From: Duodenibacillus sp964509205
Lineage (GTDB): Bacteria > Pseudomonadota > Gammaproteobacteria > Burkholderiales > Burkholderiaceae_F
Assembly (NCBI GenBank): GCA_964509205.1
Contig: CAZDVW010000001.1
Span: 62,001 to 126,000, forward strand
Length of the DNA: 64,000 nucleotides
Reading direction: 5' to 3'
The position numbers were made by a program, and so were the translations under genes. Below the pieces are notes generated by a model. The model had not been told where the DNA came from. It was given only the letters and a program-made list of their open reading frames with translations, and did no database searches. This document shows, piece by piece, positions 26,617 through 35,018 of this stretch. The stretch's first letter is position 1. The number at the start of each line of letters is the position of its first letter.

Positions 26617-29600
26617 TTAGAAAGCAACGTGCAGTTTGGCGACTACTCCACTTGCGCTCACATCCCCGTTATAAGCACCGATGTAGGAGACCCCAAGCGT
26701 CGCACTCTTCGTCAAGTGCGCTTCAATACCCAAACCGACGTTGGCCTGATCCTTCAGCTTACCGCCTTTGATCACGGCAAAGCCAGATCCGCCAAGCCCC
26801 ATCGTCGCTTCGGCCTTTGCGTCGCCAAAGAAGTGAGACCAACCAACATTGCCTTTAAGAGAGACTCTGGCATTGCCTGCCGTGAGCGGTACGGCTCCGC
26901 GCACGCCCAAGGTCGCAATCTGGAGATTTTGTCTCTTATTGTTCGTTGTGAATATCGTTGTACCGACAGTTTCAACGAAATTACCCTCTTTCACGTTCAG
27001 CCAATTGAACCCCACATAAGGCTCAACCGAATAGTGATCAGTGTCAAACCCTGTGTAGGCGCATTCCGCGAAGAATTGCAGGATATTGGCATGCCCGCTC
27101 GTTGCATTGGTACCGACCAGAGAACCAAAGGCAAGCGTACGGGTGCGATCACGAGACTGCTTTGTAAACGTCATCCCGTAGTCAGTCACTACATCGGCAA
27201 GATGACTGACCCCGTAAACGCCGAAGTGAACATCCCTGCTCTTGATCTTGCCATACGTGCCACCCTTGAACTTCGTTTTACCTTCTCCGAAGAACAAGCC
27301 GATGTTGGAAGCATCCGTCACACGAACTTCGCCGCCGATGAGCCCGGCATAGAAGTGATTATTAACGGATGTCTGACCATAATCCACAGTTCCCCAAGAG
27401 CCAATTCCGGTTGCCCACAGACGCCCGGAACCGTCAACGGACTCAATAACCCGTCCCTGCCCGATGCCCGTTGCCTGATCTTGAACGGCTCGCGTCAGCG
27501 TCAGCGTATTCACAACACTGGCGTTTTGCGCATTAAGGAACGCATCACTTCCCAACGAGTCATAAGCAGAGGCCACCTGTTTGTGCGTCGCGCCAAGCAG
27601 TGTATTAAAGACAACCCCTTTCCCGGACAACTCAAGAGCCGTCCCAATTGCTCGTCCGTTTTCCGTCGTAGCAATAGAAGTCATCGTCACTCCGGCTTTT
27701 CGAGAAAGCGTTGCCTTAATAACGGTTCCTGCCGCATGCGTCGCCGGATGCGTTGCTTCAACTGATGTCGTAAAGAAAGCCAAACTATTGTCTGTCTTCA
27801 CAAAATCCAAACCTGTGACTGTCGTTGCCGCAAGATTCACGGAAACATCCCTGCCTTTGTAGACAGCCTTCAAGTCTTCCGCCGCAACAGCCACTTTGGC
27901 TCCTTCTTTAAAACGAACTTTTCCGGCTTCAACATTTTGGCCTTCCGTAAAAAGAAGCGTGCCGCCGGCATTGACCGTCACATTCGCTTTGGTAACACCG
28001 GTTGAATGAAGATGTCCCTTTAATGTCAGTTGATCGTTGTACGAAGAGAGCAGTCCGAACTTGCCGCCGGAAACCTGAACATCTCCGCCGTTTTTGCCGA
28101 ACGACTCAGTGAACCCAAGCAACGTACCGCCCTGTACCGTTGTTTTGCCTTCAAAGGTATTTTCCCCTGTCAGAACCAACGTCCCCTCTCCTCTTTTGAC
28201 GAGGGATCCGTTGTACAAGCCCTTTTGAAGTTTGTTCCGAATAACCTTGGCCCGTTTGTCGTAGTACGCCTGACGCCATTTCTTCGCATCCGCTTCACGA
28301 ATCACGGATTTACCTTCCAAACCAACAATCGTGAAACCGTTATCTGTTCCCAGAATGTACTCTCCGCCGTTCTCGGCCTTAACCTCTGCAGTCAGATAAT
28401 CCGTTTCACTGCCTGTTGCCTGTTTGAGCCAAGTAATGTCTTCCGTTTTGCGTTGCTCGAGAGCGACTTGCGAAATGTTGTTAGACCAAACGTCCAACGA
28501 TCCCTCTCGCATGTTGTAGTCAAATTCTCCCAGCAATTGCCCCGGACCATACATGCCCTTATCTAAATCCGGAACACCCCAACCTAATCGGTCAGACACC
28601 TGTCCTTCCCGCAGTGCGGCATCCCATCCCACAATCAAGGAACCGTCCGGATTGGTATGTTTTGCCGTCGTCAGAAGAACCTCGCGCACCTGAAGAGCAT
28701 CCATTTCACTGTAGCGAGACATCAACACCCCGAAAGCACCGCTTACATGAGGCGCCGCCATTGAAGTTCCGCCCCATGAGGCATACGTGTACTCTCCCAC
28801 TTGTTTCCCCGCGCCTTCCCCATAGCCCGGCATGATGTAACTGCCTTCCACGACCGCTGACGAATAAATCGCATTACCAGGAGCCGACAACGTCCACCAC
28901 TTGGCATTGCCGGCCTCATTGAAACTTCGGATCAACTCATACCGACCATTCCAATTTCCGCTGGCATCTTTTGATTGACTGAGACCCGCCACAGCAATCC
29001 ACTGATTCTCTGCTTCAGGATTGAAATAAGGATAAAGCGGGCGGAAAAACGGCTGAGCGTTGTCGCGATTGCCGGTTGTAAAAACTTGCACAACCTTCTT
29101 CCCTTTGACGGCTTCCCAGGCCGAGTCCACAAAATTCTTATGAAGCGTGCCGTCAGTTGCCGTTCCATACTGGTTATTAAAGAGGAAATATTCGTACTCG
29201 GTCTGTTCTGTCGTATTCGTCGGGAAATGTCCCTTCACAGATCCGCCGTCCCACCCACAAAGAACGTATCGCCCCATGCTATTTCTAATCCAGCGTCTTC
29301 CATCAGTCAGAAGAGCATTCGCCGCATTCGCTTCAGCCTCTGTGGTCGGAATAGAATCGAGCCTGATGCGGATATTTGTACCGAAGGAATTATTGATAAC
29401 GCCGCCTCTTCCCTTGTTTACCGCATTGACTTCATTGGCCAGCGTACCCCAAGCATTCAGGAAAAACCCCGGATCAAGAAACGGCCCGTAATTAGAACTA
29501 TCCGTCCCGCCTGTGTTTCCGACAATGATGTTCGAACCCCAAGAGACGCCGTGAAATTCACTTCCGTCCCGATTCGCACCAACGGTACCTGTGACATGCG

Positions 29601-30096
29601 TGCCGTGTGAATCATTGACGTTTAGCGTCCAATTGCCTGTGACGTCGTATGGTTCTCCTTTTCGATACTCGGCCTTAAATTGAGAAGAGGCTCCCTGAGG
29701 ATAACGATTCCCTGTCGTTGTATAGTGCCCCGTAACATGGGTAAAAGAGAAGCGGCTGCCGGCTAACTCCGGATGTTTTTGCAAAAGTGCCCCCGAATCC
29801 ATCACGCCTACCGCAACAGATTGGCCATGAAAACCCAGCGAATACGCTTTCGATGCGTTCATGGCAGCCAAGCCCCAATCTTTTTTGTATTCAGCGGATT
29901 CCCACGAGGCAGCGTTGCCAATCCTTCCCTGCTCTGTATAGGCTGCCGGAGCACTGGTTCCCGTCAGCAGAGCAAAAGCCGCCACCGCCAAAGTTGTTAA
30001 TGCCTTACTTGCTTTGCCTACCGTTTTTTGTTTCTCGTTTGTAACGATGTACTGCCCTCTGTTCACATTCCAAACAACCTTGAATTTTCGATTCAT
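26617..30096 (-). CDS. Subtilisin-like (S8) autotransporter serine protease
   Basis: 1159 residues. An extended signal peptide (MNRKFKVVWNVNRGQY, then a hydrophobic stretch to about residue 52) leads into an S8 protease domain with the full triad: Asp100 (VGVMDSGAL), His164 (NDSHGTHVTG) and Ser445 (GGTSMAAPHVSG). A passenger repeat of the autotransporter type (RGEGTLVLTGENTFEGKTTVQGGTL) lies near residue 640, and the last ~280 residues form the beta-barrel, ending KLHVAF. The architecture matches SphB1/NalP-type surface proteases that mature other secreted proteins. The Asp-to-His spacing holds a ~60-residue insertion. It may process the autotransporter at 1-1789; that is inference. Confidence 0.95.
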   Translation of the reverse strand: MNRKFKVVWNVNRGQYIVTNEKQKTVGKASKALTTLAVAAFALLTGTSAPAAYTEQGRIGNAASWESAEYKKDWGLAAMNASKAYSLGFHGQSVAVGVMDSGALLQKHPELAGSRFSFTHVTGHYTTTGNRYPQGASSQFKAEYRKGEPYDVTGNWTLNVNDSHGTHVTGTVGANRDGSEFHGVSWGSNIIVGNTGGTDSSNYGPFLDPGFFLNAWGTLANEVNAVNKGRGGVINNSFGTNIRIRLDSIPTTEAEANAANALLTDGRRWIRNSMGRYVLCGWDGGSVKGHFPTNTTEQTEYEYFLFNNQYGTATDGTLHKNFVDSAWEAVKGKKVVQVFTTGNRDNAQPFFRPLYPYFNPEAENQWIAVAGLSQSKDASGNWNGRYELIRSFNEAGNAKWWTLSAPGNAIYSSAVVEGSYIMPGYGEGAGKQVGEYTYASWGGTSMAAPHVSGAFGVLMSRYSEMDALQVREVLLTTAKHTNPDGSLIVGWDAALREGQVSDRLGWGVPDLDKGMYGPGQLLGEFDYNMREGSLDVWSNNISQVALEQRKTEDITWLKQATGSETDYLTAEVKAENGGEYILGTDNGFTIVGLEGKSVIREADAKKWRQAYYDKRAKVIRNKLQKGLYNGSLVKRGEGTLVLTGENTFEGKTTVQGGTLLGFTESFGKNGGDVQVSGGKFGLLSSYNDQLTLKGHLHSTGVTKANVTVNAGGTLLFTEGQNVEAGKVRFKEGAKVAVAAEDLKAVYKGRDVSVNLAATTVTGLDFVKTDNSLAFFTTSVEATHPATHAAGTVIKATLSRKAGVTMTSIATTENGRAIGTALELSGKGVVFNTLLGATHKQVASAYDSLGSDAFLNAQNASVVNTLTLTRAVQDQATGIGQGRVIESVDGSGRLWATGIGSWGTVDYGQTSVNNHFYAGLIGGEVRVTDASNIGLFFGEGKTKFKGGTYGKIKSRDVHFGVYGVSHLADVVTDYGMTFTKQSRDRTRTLAFGSLVGTNATSGHANILQFFAECAYTGFDTDHYSVEPYVGFNWLNVKEGNFVETVGTTIFTTNNKRQNLQIATLGVRGAVPLTAGNARVSLKGNVGWSHFFGDAKAEATMGLGGSGFAVIKGGKLKDQANVGLGIEAHLTKSATLGVSYIGAYNGDVSASGVVAKLHVAF

Positions 30097-30100
30097 AATG

Positions 30101-30127
30101 GAAACTCCTATTAATAGAAACTCCTAT
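30101..30127 (-). repeat. Duplicated ribosome-binding segment ATAGGAGTTTC
   Basis: Two exact 11-base copies (30101-30111 and 30117-30127 on the plus strand as GAAACTCCTAT), 16 bases apart, just before the protease start codon. The copy nearest the gene has AGGAG eight bases before ATG; the other would be a standby site. Confidence 0.6.
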
Positions 30128-30215
30128 GAAACGGCCAAGAATGAAAAAGAGCGTCCTTTCCTCCTAAGTGAAGATCCCCCACATTGCAGGTTATCTCTTT
30201 CGCTCGCTTAAATGT

Positions 30216-30229
30216 TTGATATTTATCAA
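30216..30229. promoter_or_regulatory. FNR-type box TTGAT-ATTT-ATCAA
   Basis: Exact match to the FNR consensus TTGAT-N4-ATCAA, flanked symmetrically by T and A. It lies about 120 bases upstream of the subtilase autotransporter start (minus strand) and 448 bases upstream of dcuB. A TATAAT lies at 30234-30239 on the plus strand; on the minus strand a GATAAC at about 30195-30190 would place the box near -40, the activating position. Confidence 0.6.
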
Positions 30230-30240
30230 ATTGTATAATC

Positions 30241-30676
30241 TAGACAGAGTAGATCTTGAGCACTTTGCCCCTTCCCCTTGGTTCCGCTTTGGAGCCATAC
30301 GAAAACTCAATGATTTTTCTTTAGCAAAATCGTCGGCTGTCCCCGGACAAAGGGGCAAGAATTTCCATTTCGAGAAAATTTTTAGGCGGAATTAGGTCGT
30401 CGAATTAAGGAATATTGCATTCCAAAAAACGTCGTCAAAAAGACCAGAAACCTTTACCGAATTGTGTCATTCTCCGCACCATGTCCCGTAGAGCCCCGTG
30501 TTTCCTAGGCGCTTTCTCCTACTACTTTTGGCTAATAGTACTTACCCGATATCTACCACCAACGGCCGAACTTTGGCTTTAAATCAAATTCATCCTATAT
30601 TTTCATTCACTTTTCGTTACAAATAGAGCAATATTCCAAATGTCCTTTTTTACCTAAGTTCGAAGGGGAAATTTTT
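30241..30676 (+). promoter_or_regulatory. Long dcuB upstream region with a distant base-paired element
   Basis: About 435 bases without a credible gene. TTGCCCCTT (30265-30273) is exactly complementary to AAGGGGCAA (30350-30358), and a small hairpin TGTCC-CC-GGACA lies just inside the 3' arm, so a folded leader or small RNA is possible. The remainder is AT-rich. The dcuB ribosome site AAGGGGA lies at its end. Confidence 0.35.
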
Positions 30677-32032
30677 ATGGATTTAGGGCTTGACTTTTGG
30701 CTAGAACTATTTGTTCTGTTGGCCTGCTTGTTCTATGCCGCTCCGCGCGGTGGTTTCACGCTCGGTATGATCGGCGGCGTCGGCTTAATCATCTTTATCT
30801 TTGGCTTCCATATGAAGCCTGGCAAACCTCCGGTTGACGTGATTCTCACGATTTTGGCCGTGGTTTGCGCTTCTGCAACGTTGCAAGCGTGCGGAGGGTT
30901 GGACTGCTTGTTGCAGGTTGCAGAAAGACTTTTGCGTAAACATCCGCGTTTTGTCTGCTATCTCGCTCCGTACATCTGCTGGTTCCTGACCTTCCTTTGC
31001 GGAACAGGTCACACCGTCTACACGATGTTGCCGATTATTTATGACGTTGCTATCAAAAACGGCGTTCGCCCAGAGCGTCCGATGGCAGCCTCAACGATTG
31101 CCGCCCAGATGGGCGTGATTTGCTCTCCGGCTGCCGTGGCTTTCGTTTCCATGGTCGGCTTCATGGAGAAAGGCAACTACCTTATTGCCGGTCAGCCGTT
31201 TAACATGTTCCACCTTGGATTCATTGTTTGGCCTGCCGCAATCGTTGGTTTGTTCTTCGTCGGAACGTATTCTGTGTTCCGCGGCAAGGACCTTGACAAG
31301 GATGAGAAATTCCAGGCTTTGATTGCTGATCCGGAACAAAAGCTCTACGTTTACGGTGAAACGATGACCCTTATCGGCGTCAAGTTCACGAAGAAACAAT
31401 GGGCCAGCCTCTGGATCTTCTTGGCCACCGTTGCCTTGGTTGCCTTGCTGGGCGCCGTTAAGGAGTTGCGTCCGCTCGTCGGCACGAAGCGCCTCTCGAT
31501 GACTTTGGTTATTCAGATGTTCATGATCACATCTGCCTTCGTCATGCTCGCGTTCTGCCAGCCCAAGAAGAAGGTCAGCTCGACGTCCGTGTTCGTTGCC
31601 GGCATGGTTGCTATCGTTTCCGTGTACGGCGTTGCCTGGATGTCTGATACGATGTTCTCGAACCACTTGCCGGCTCTGAAAGCGGGCTTAACAGAGTGGG
31701 TGAAGTCCGCTCCGTGGACATTCGGTATCGTTATTTTGCTGGTTTCCAAGTTAGTGAACTCTCAGGCAGCCGCCGTGGCGATCGTCGTTCCTGTCGCATT
31801 GCAGATCGGAACGCCTCCCGGAGTCGTGTTGGCAATGGCTTCTGCCGCTTATGGTTACTACATTCTCCCGACGTATCCTTCTGATCTGGCGGCCATCACG
31901 TTTGACCGCTCCGGAACAACGCACATCGGTAAGTTCGTTATTAACCACTCGTTCATTGTGCCCGGCCTGATCGGCGTTGGTACAGCCACCGTCGTCGGCT
32001 ACATGCTTGGCATCTGCTACGGGTACATCTAG
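30677..32032 (+). CDS. dcuB: Anaerobic C4-dicarboxylate transporter DcuB
   Basis: 451 residues, close to E. coli DcuB in length and in almost every landmark: PRGGFTLGMIGGVGLIIFIFGFHMKPGKPPVDV, SATLQACGGLDCLLQVAERLLR, FLCGTGHTVYTMLPIIYDVAIKNGVRPERPMAAS, RGKDLDKDEKFQ, SKLVNSQAAAVAIVVPVAL and FDRSGTTHIGKFVINHSFI (each shown in part). It exchanges external fumarate, malate or aspartate for succinate during fumarate respiration. AAGGGGA precedes the ATG. Single-gene unit ending at a strong terminator; the nearby FNR box fits anaerobic control. Confidence 0.96.
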   Translation: MDLGLDFWLELFVLLACLFYAAPRGGFTLGMIGGVGLIIFIFGFHMKPGKPPVDVILTILAVVCASATLQACGGLDCLLQVAERLLRKHPRFVCYLAPYICWFLTFLCGTGHTVYTMLPIIYDVAIKNGVRPERPMAASTIAAQMGVICSPAAVAFVSMVGFMEKGNYLIAGQPFNMFHLGFIVWPAAIVGLFFVGTYSVFRGKDLDKDEKFQALIADPEQKLYVYGETMTLIGVKFTKKQWASLWIFLATVALVALLGAVKELRPLVGTKRLSMTLVIQMFMITSAFVMLAFCQPKKKVSSTSVFVAGMVAIVSVYGVAWMSDTMFSNHLPALKAGLTEWVKSAPWTFGIVILLVSKLVNSQAAAVAIVVPVALQIGTPPGVVLAMASAAYGYYILPTYPSDLAAITFDRSGTTHIGKFVINHSFIVPGLIGVGTATVVGYMLGICYGYI

Positions 32033-32106
32033 TCGGTTGCTTTGTATAAACGGTAACAAGGGACACTTCGCACATCCGATAAGCAACCCGAGAGGTGCGA
32101 CAAACG

Positions 32107-32138
32107 AAGAGGGAACCAAACGGTTCCCTCTTTGTTTC
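32107..32138 (+). terminator. Terminator of dcuB
   Basis: Perfect 11-bp stem AAGAGGGAACC/GGTTCCCTCTT (32107-32117, 32122-32132) with loop AAAC, followed by TGTTTCTT. Confidence 0.9.
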
Positions 32139-32173
32139 TTATAATCCTCTTTTCTTTCAATCGTATCTATTCT

Positions 32174-33283
32174 ATGGACAAAGTCGTCATCGGGATGAGC
32201 GGCGGCGTCGACAGCGCCGTTTCTGCCTACTTATTAAAACAGGCAGGCTACGACGTTGTAGGCCTGTTTATGAAAAACTGGGAAGATGATGACGATTCTG
32301 AGTACTGCTCGAGTCGCAGAGACTTTATTGATGCGGCAAGCGCTGCCGACGTCATCGGCATTGATTTAGAAGCCGTTAATTTCGCAAAAGAATACAAAGA
32401 AAGAGTTTTTTCCAACTTCCTTGCAGAATACGCCGCCGGCCGAACGCCGAATCCGGATGTTTTATGCAACTCAGAAATCAAGTTTGCTGCCTTCCTGGAC
32501 TGCGCAATCGGCATGGGCGCCGAACACATCGCAACAGGACACTATTGCCGTGTTCGAGAAAGAGACGGTCGATTTGAGCTTCTTCGCGGCGTTGATCCGG
32601 GAAAAGATCAAAGTTATTTTCTCCACCGTCTCAACCAATCGCAGCTTTCCAAAGCGATGTTTCCTGTCGGAGACATGCTGAAACGTGACGTCCGAGCTCT
32701 AGCACTGAAAATCGGCCTCCCTGTTGCGCAAAAGAAAGACTCCACGGGGATCTGTTTTATTGGAGAAAGACCCTTCCGAGAATTTCTCAATCGATATTTG
32801 CCAACGCACCCAGGCCCCATTAAAAATGAAAAGGGCGACATCATCGGCAAACATATGGGCTTGAGCTTTTACACGCTCGGTCAACGCAAAGGAATCGGGA
32901 TCGGAGGAAGCCGAGAGGGTAACGGCGAACCCTGGTTTGTTGCCAAGAAAGACATGGCCTCCAACACGCTTTGGGTCGTCCAGGGACATGATCACCCCTG
33001 GCTTCTTGCTGACGAACTAACCGCAGAAAACACAAATTGGATTTCCGGCATTGCGCCGAATCCTGATGACGACGTCACTGTAAAAACCCGCTACCGTGCT
33101 CCGGACGGTCTTTGCCGCATTGCGCAAATAAGTGACAAAGAAAAGAGTCTGCATCTTTGTTTTCCCGAGCCGCAGTGGGCTCCGACGCCCGGGCAAAGCG
33201 CCGTGCTCTACCAGGGAGAGGTTTGTCTGGGAGGCGGCTTTATCAATACGATTAAACTCAGAAGTACCCAGTTTGGGAGCTGA
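32174..33283 (+). CDS. mnmA: tRNA-specific 2-thiouridylase MnmA
   Basis: 369 residues. It thiolates U34 of tRNA-Lys, -Glu and -Gln in the cytoplasm. The PP-loop SGGVDS lies at residues 9-14, the catalytic cysteines are Cys98 (PNPDVLCNSEIK) and Cys194 (DSTGICFIGERPF), and the family stretches TGHYCR, KDQSYFL, LGQRKGIGIGG and FVAKKD are present. The start at 32174 (MDKVVIGMSGG) is preferred over an upstream ATG at 32132, which would add 14 residues overlapping the dcuB terminator. engB follows 25 bases later. Confidence 0.96.
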   Translation: MDKVVIGMSGGVDSAVSAYLLKQAGYDVVGLFMKNWEDDDDSEYCSSRRDFIDAASAADVIGIDLEAVNFAKEYKERVFSNFLAEYAAGRTPNPDVLCNSEIKFAAFLDCAIGMGAEHIATGHYCRVRERDGRFELLRGVDPGKDQSYFLHRLNQSQLSKAMFPVGDMLKRDVRALALKIGLPVAQKKDSTGICFIGERPFREFLNRYLPTHPGPIKNEKGDIIGKHMGLSFYTLGQRKGIGIGGSREGNGEPWFVAKKDMASNTLWVVQGHDHPWLLADELTAENTNWISGIAPNPDDDVTVKTRYRAPDGLCRIAQISDKEKSLHLCFPEPQWAPTPGQSAVLYQGEVCLGGGFINTIKLRSTQFGS

Positions 33284-33308
33284 CCGAGTTCAAACGAGGA
33301 TTTTTATT

Positions 33309-33935
33309 GTGAGCCTTTTCGATTCTGCTCGATTTTTCACGTCGGCCGCAAGCCTCTCGCAACTTCCGGCCCCGGCGTTGCCTGAAATTGCTTTTGCCGG
33401 CCGATCCAATGCAGGGAAATCTACAGCCATCAATGTACTAACCCGTCAGGGACAGCTTGCCTTCGCCTCAAAAACTCCCGGACGGACACAACTGATTAAT
33501 TTTTTCCGCCTTTCGCAGAAAAAGGACGATGCAGGATTCCTCGTCGACTTGCCCGGATACGGCTACTCCAAAGCCGATCCGAAAACTCGAGGCAATTGGT
33601 CTCAACTAATCGGCGGCTATCTTGAAGGTCGTCCCTCTTTGGTCGGCATCGTGATCGTGATGGACTCGCGTCGCCCCTTCATGCCAGCAGATGACTGGCT
33701 CATCGATTTTTTTTCCGACAAAACTCACGTGCGCCAGCTTTGGCTTCTCAACAAGTGCGACAAGTTGAACCGAAGCGAACGTATTAATGCACAAAGGATA
33801 GCTTGTGCTCGTGCTGAAAAAACAGGCGACCACATCTCCGTTCAACTCTTTTCCGGCCTAAAAAAAGAAGGTCTCGAACAGTTTTCAGATACCTTATTGC
33901 AATGGATCGACCCTCAGGGGCGTTTCCGTTCGTAG
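33309..33935 (+). CDS. engB: Ribosome biogenesis GTP-binding protein EngB (YihA)
   Basis: 208 residues. A small GTPase needed for 50S assembly. G1 is GRSNAGKST (near residue 37), G3 is DLPGYGYSKAD, G4 is NKCDK and a G5-like SVQLFSG follows. The GTG start at 33309 has GAGGA eight bases upstream and gives the usual length; the open frame extends much further upstream, overlapping mnmA. It lies between mnmA and hemB on the same strand. Confidence 0.93.
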   Translation: MSLFDSARFFTSAASLSQLPAPALPEIAFAGRSNAGKSTAINVLTRQGQLAFASKTPGRTQLINFFRLSQKKDDAGFLVDLPGYGYSKADPKTRGNWSQLIGGYLEGRPSLVGIVIVMDSRRPFMPADDWLIDFFSDKTHVRQLWLLNKCDKLNRSERINAQRIACARAEKTGDHISVQLFSGLKKEGLEQFSDTLLQWIDPQGRFRS

Positions 33936-33960
33936 AAAATCCTACTTCACAAGAGGTTCT

Positions 33961-34974
33961 ATGCAAACACTTGGTCAATTTCCACAGGTACGCATGCGCC
34001 GCATGCGTCACGATGATTTTTCCCGTCGTCTCATGCGGGAAAATGTTGTTACGGTCAACGATCTGATCCTTCCCGTGTTTGTCAAGGAAGGCAACGGCGA
34101 AAGGGAACCTGTCCCAACAATGCCGGGAGTCGTTCGGTACAGCCCGGATGAACTCCTAAAGGTTTGCGGCGAGTGTACGGAACTCGGTATCCCGATGATT
34201 GCACTCTTTCCGGTAATTGACCCTTCTCTCAAAACCCCAGACGGGGCTGAAGTTGCCAACGAACAAGGGCTGATCCCGCGAGTCATCAAAGCCATCAAGC
34301 AACACTATCCTCAGCTCGGCGTAATGTGCGACGTCGCGCTCGATCCTTACACAACGCACGGCCAAGACGGACTCATCGATGAGACAGGCTACATTCTCAA
34401 TGATGAAACCGTTGAGATGCTGATTGTCCAAGCGCTGACTCAGGCAAAAGCCGGTGCTGACGTCGTCGCCCCGAGCGACATGATGGACGGGCGAATTGGT
34501 GCAATCCGCCGCGCTCTCGAAGAAAACGGGCTGATTCACACACGCATCATGGCTTATTCAGCGAAATACGCTTCCGCCTTCTACGGTCCGTTCCGTGATG
34601 CCGTCGGATCCAGTGCCAATCTCGGCAAATCCAACAAAAACGTCTACCAGCAAGATCCCGCCAACAGTGACGAAGCACTCTGGGAAGTTGGTTTAGATCT
34701 TGCCGAAGGCGCGGATATGGTGATGGTCAAACCCGGACTTCCCTATTTGGACGTCATTCGCCGTGTCAAGGATGAGTTCAAGGCTCCGACTTTTGCCTAC
34801 CATGTCTCCGGCGAGTATGCGATGCTTAAGTGCACGGCCGCAGCCGGTTGCATTGATGAGAAGAAAATCACGATGGAGTCGATGATTTCCTTTAAACGCG
34901 CCGGGGCTGACGGCATCCTCACGTACTGTGCCCTGGATGTCGCTCGGTGGCTTAAAGAAGGATACAACTATTGA
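33961..34974 (+). CDS. hemB: Delta-aminolevulinic acid dehydratase (porphobilinogen synthase)
   Basis: 337 residues. It joins two 5-aminolevulinate molecules to porphobilinogen in haem synthesis. Landmarks are RMRRMRHDDFSRRL, the DVALDPYTTHGQDG stretch in place of the Cys-rich zinc site (the Mg-type variant), the first active-site Lys in YSAKYASAFYGPFRDA and the Schiff-base Lys in DMVMVKPGLPYLD. It follows engB by 25 bases and ends at a strong terminator. Confidence 0.97.
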   Translation: MQTLGQFPQVRMRRMRHDDFSRRLMRENVVTVNDLILPVFVKEGNGEREPVPTMPGVVRYSPDELLKVCGECTELGIPMIALFPVIDPSLKTPDGAEVANEQGLIPRVIKAIKQHYPQLGVMCDVALDPYTTHGQDGLIDETGYILNDETVEMLIVQALTQAKAGADVVAPSDMMDGRIGAIRRALEENGLIHTRIMAYSAKYASAFYGPFRDAVGSSANLGKSNKNVYQQDPANSDEALWEVGLDLAEGADMVMVKPGLPYLDVIRRVKDEFKAPTFAYHVSGEYAMLKCTAAAGCIDEKKITMESMISFKRAGADGILTYCALDVARWLKEGYNY

Positions 34975-34982
34975 TTTTATCG

Positions 34983-35014
34983 AAAGGTCGCCGGAATAAA
35001 TCTGGCGACCTTTT
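34983..35014. terminator. Bidirectional terminator between hemB and sppA
   Basis: Stem AAAGGTCGCC/GGCGACCTTT (34983-34992, 35004-35013) with an 11-base loop and T-run on the hemB side. The A-run on the other side also suits the convergent sppA gene, whose stop is at 35019. Confidence 0.88.
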
Positions 35015-35018
35015 CTCC

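Noticed and set aside
26623..27765. Long plus-strand open frame (26284-27765, 493 codons) under the subtilase autotransporter and fumarase leader
   Set aside because: It is the antisense shadow of the beta-barrel of the autotransporter; the protein is Arg/Cys/Ile-rich with no domain, and the minus-strand gene is certain.
30587..30601. Possible second FNR-like site TTGGC-N5-ATCAA just upstream of dcuB
   Set aside because: Spacing is five instead of four and the left half-site is poor; only the ATCAA half fits.
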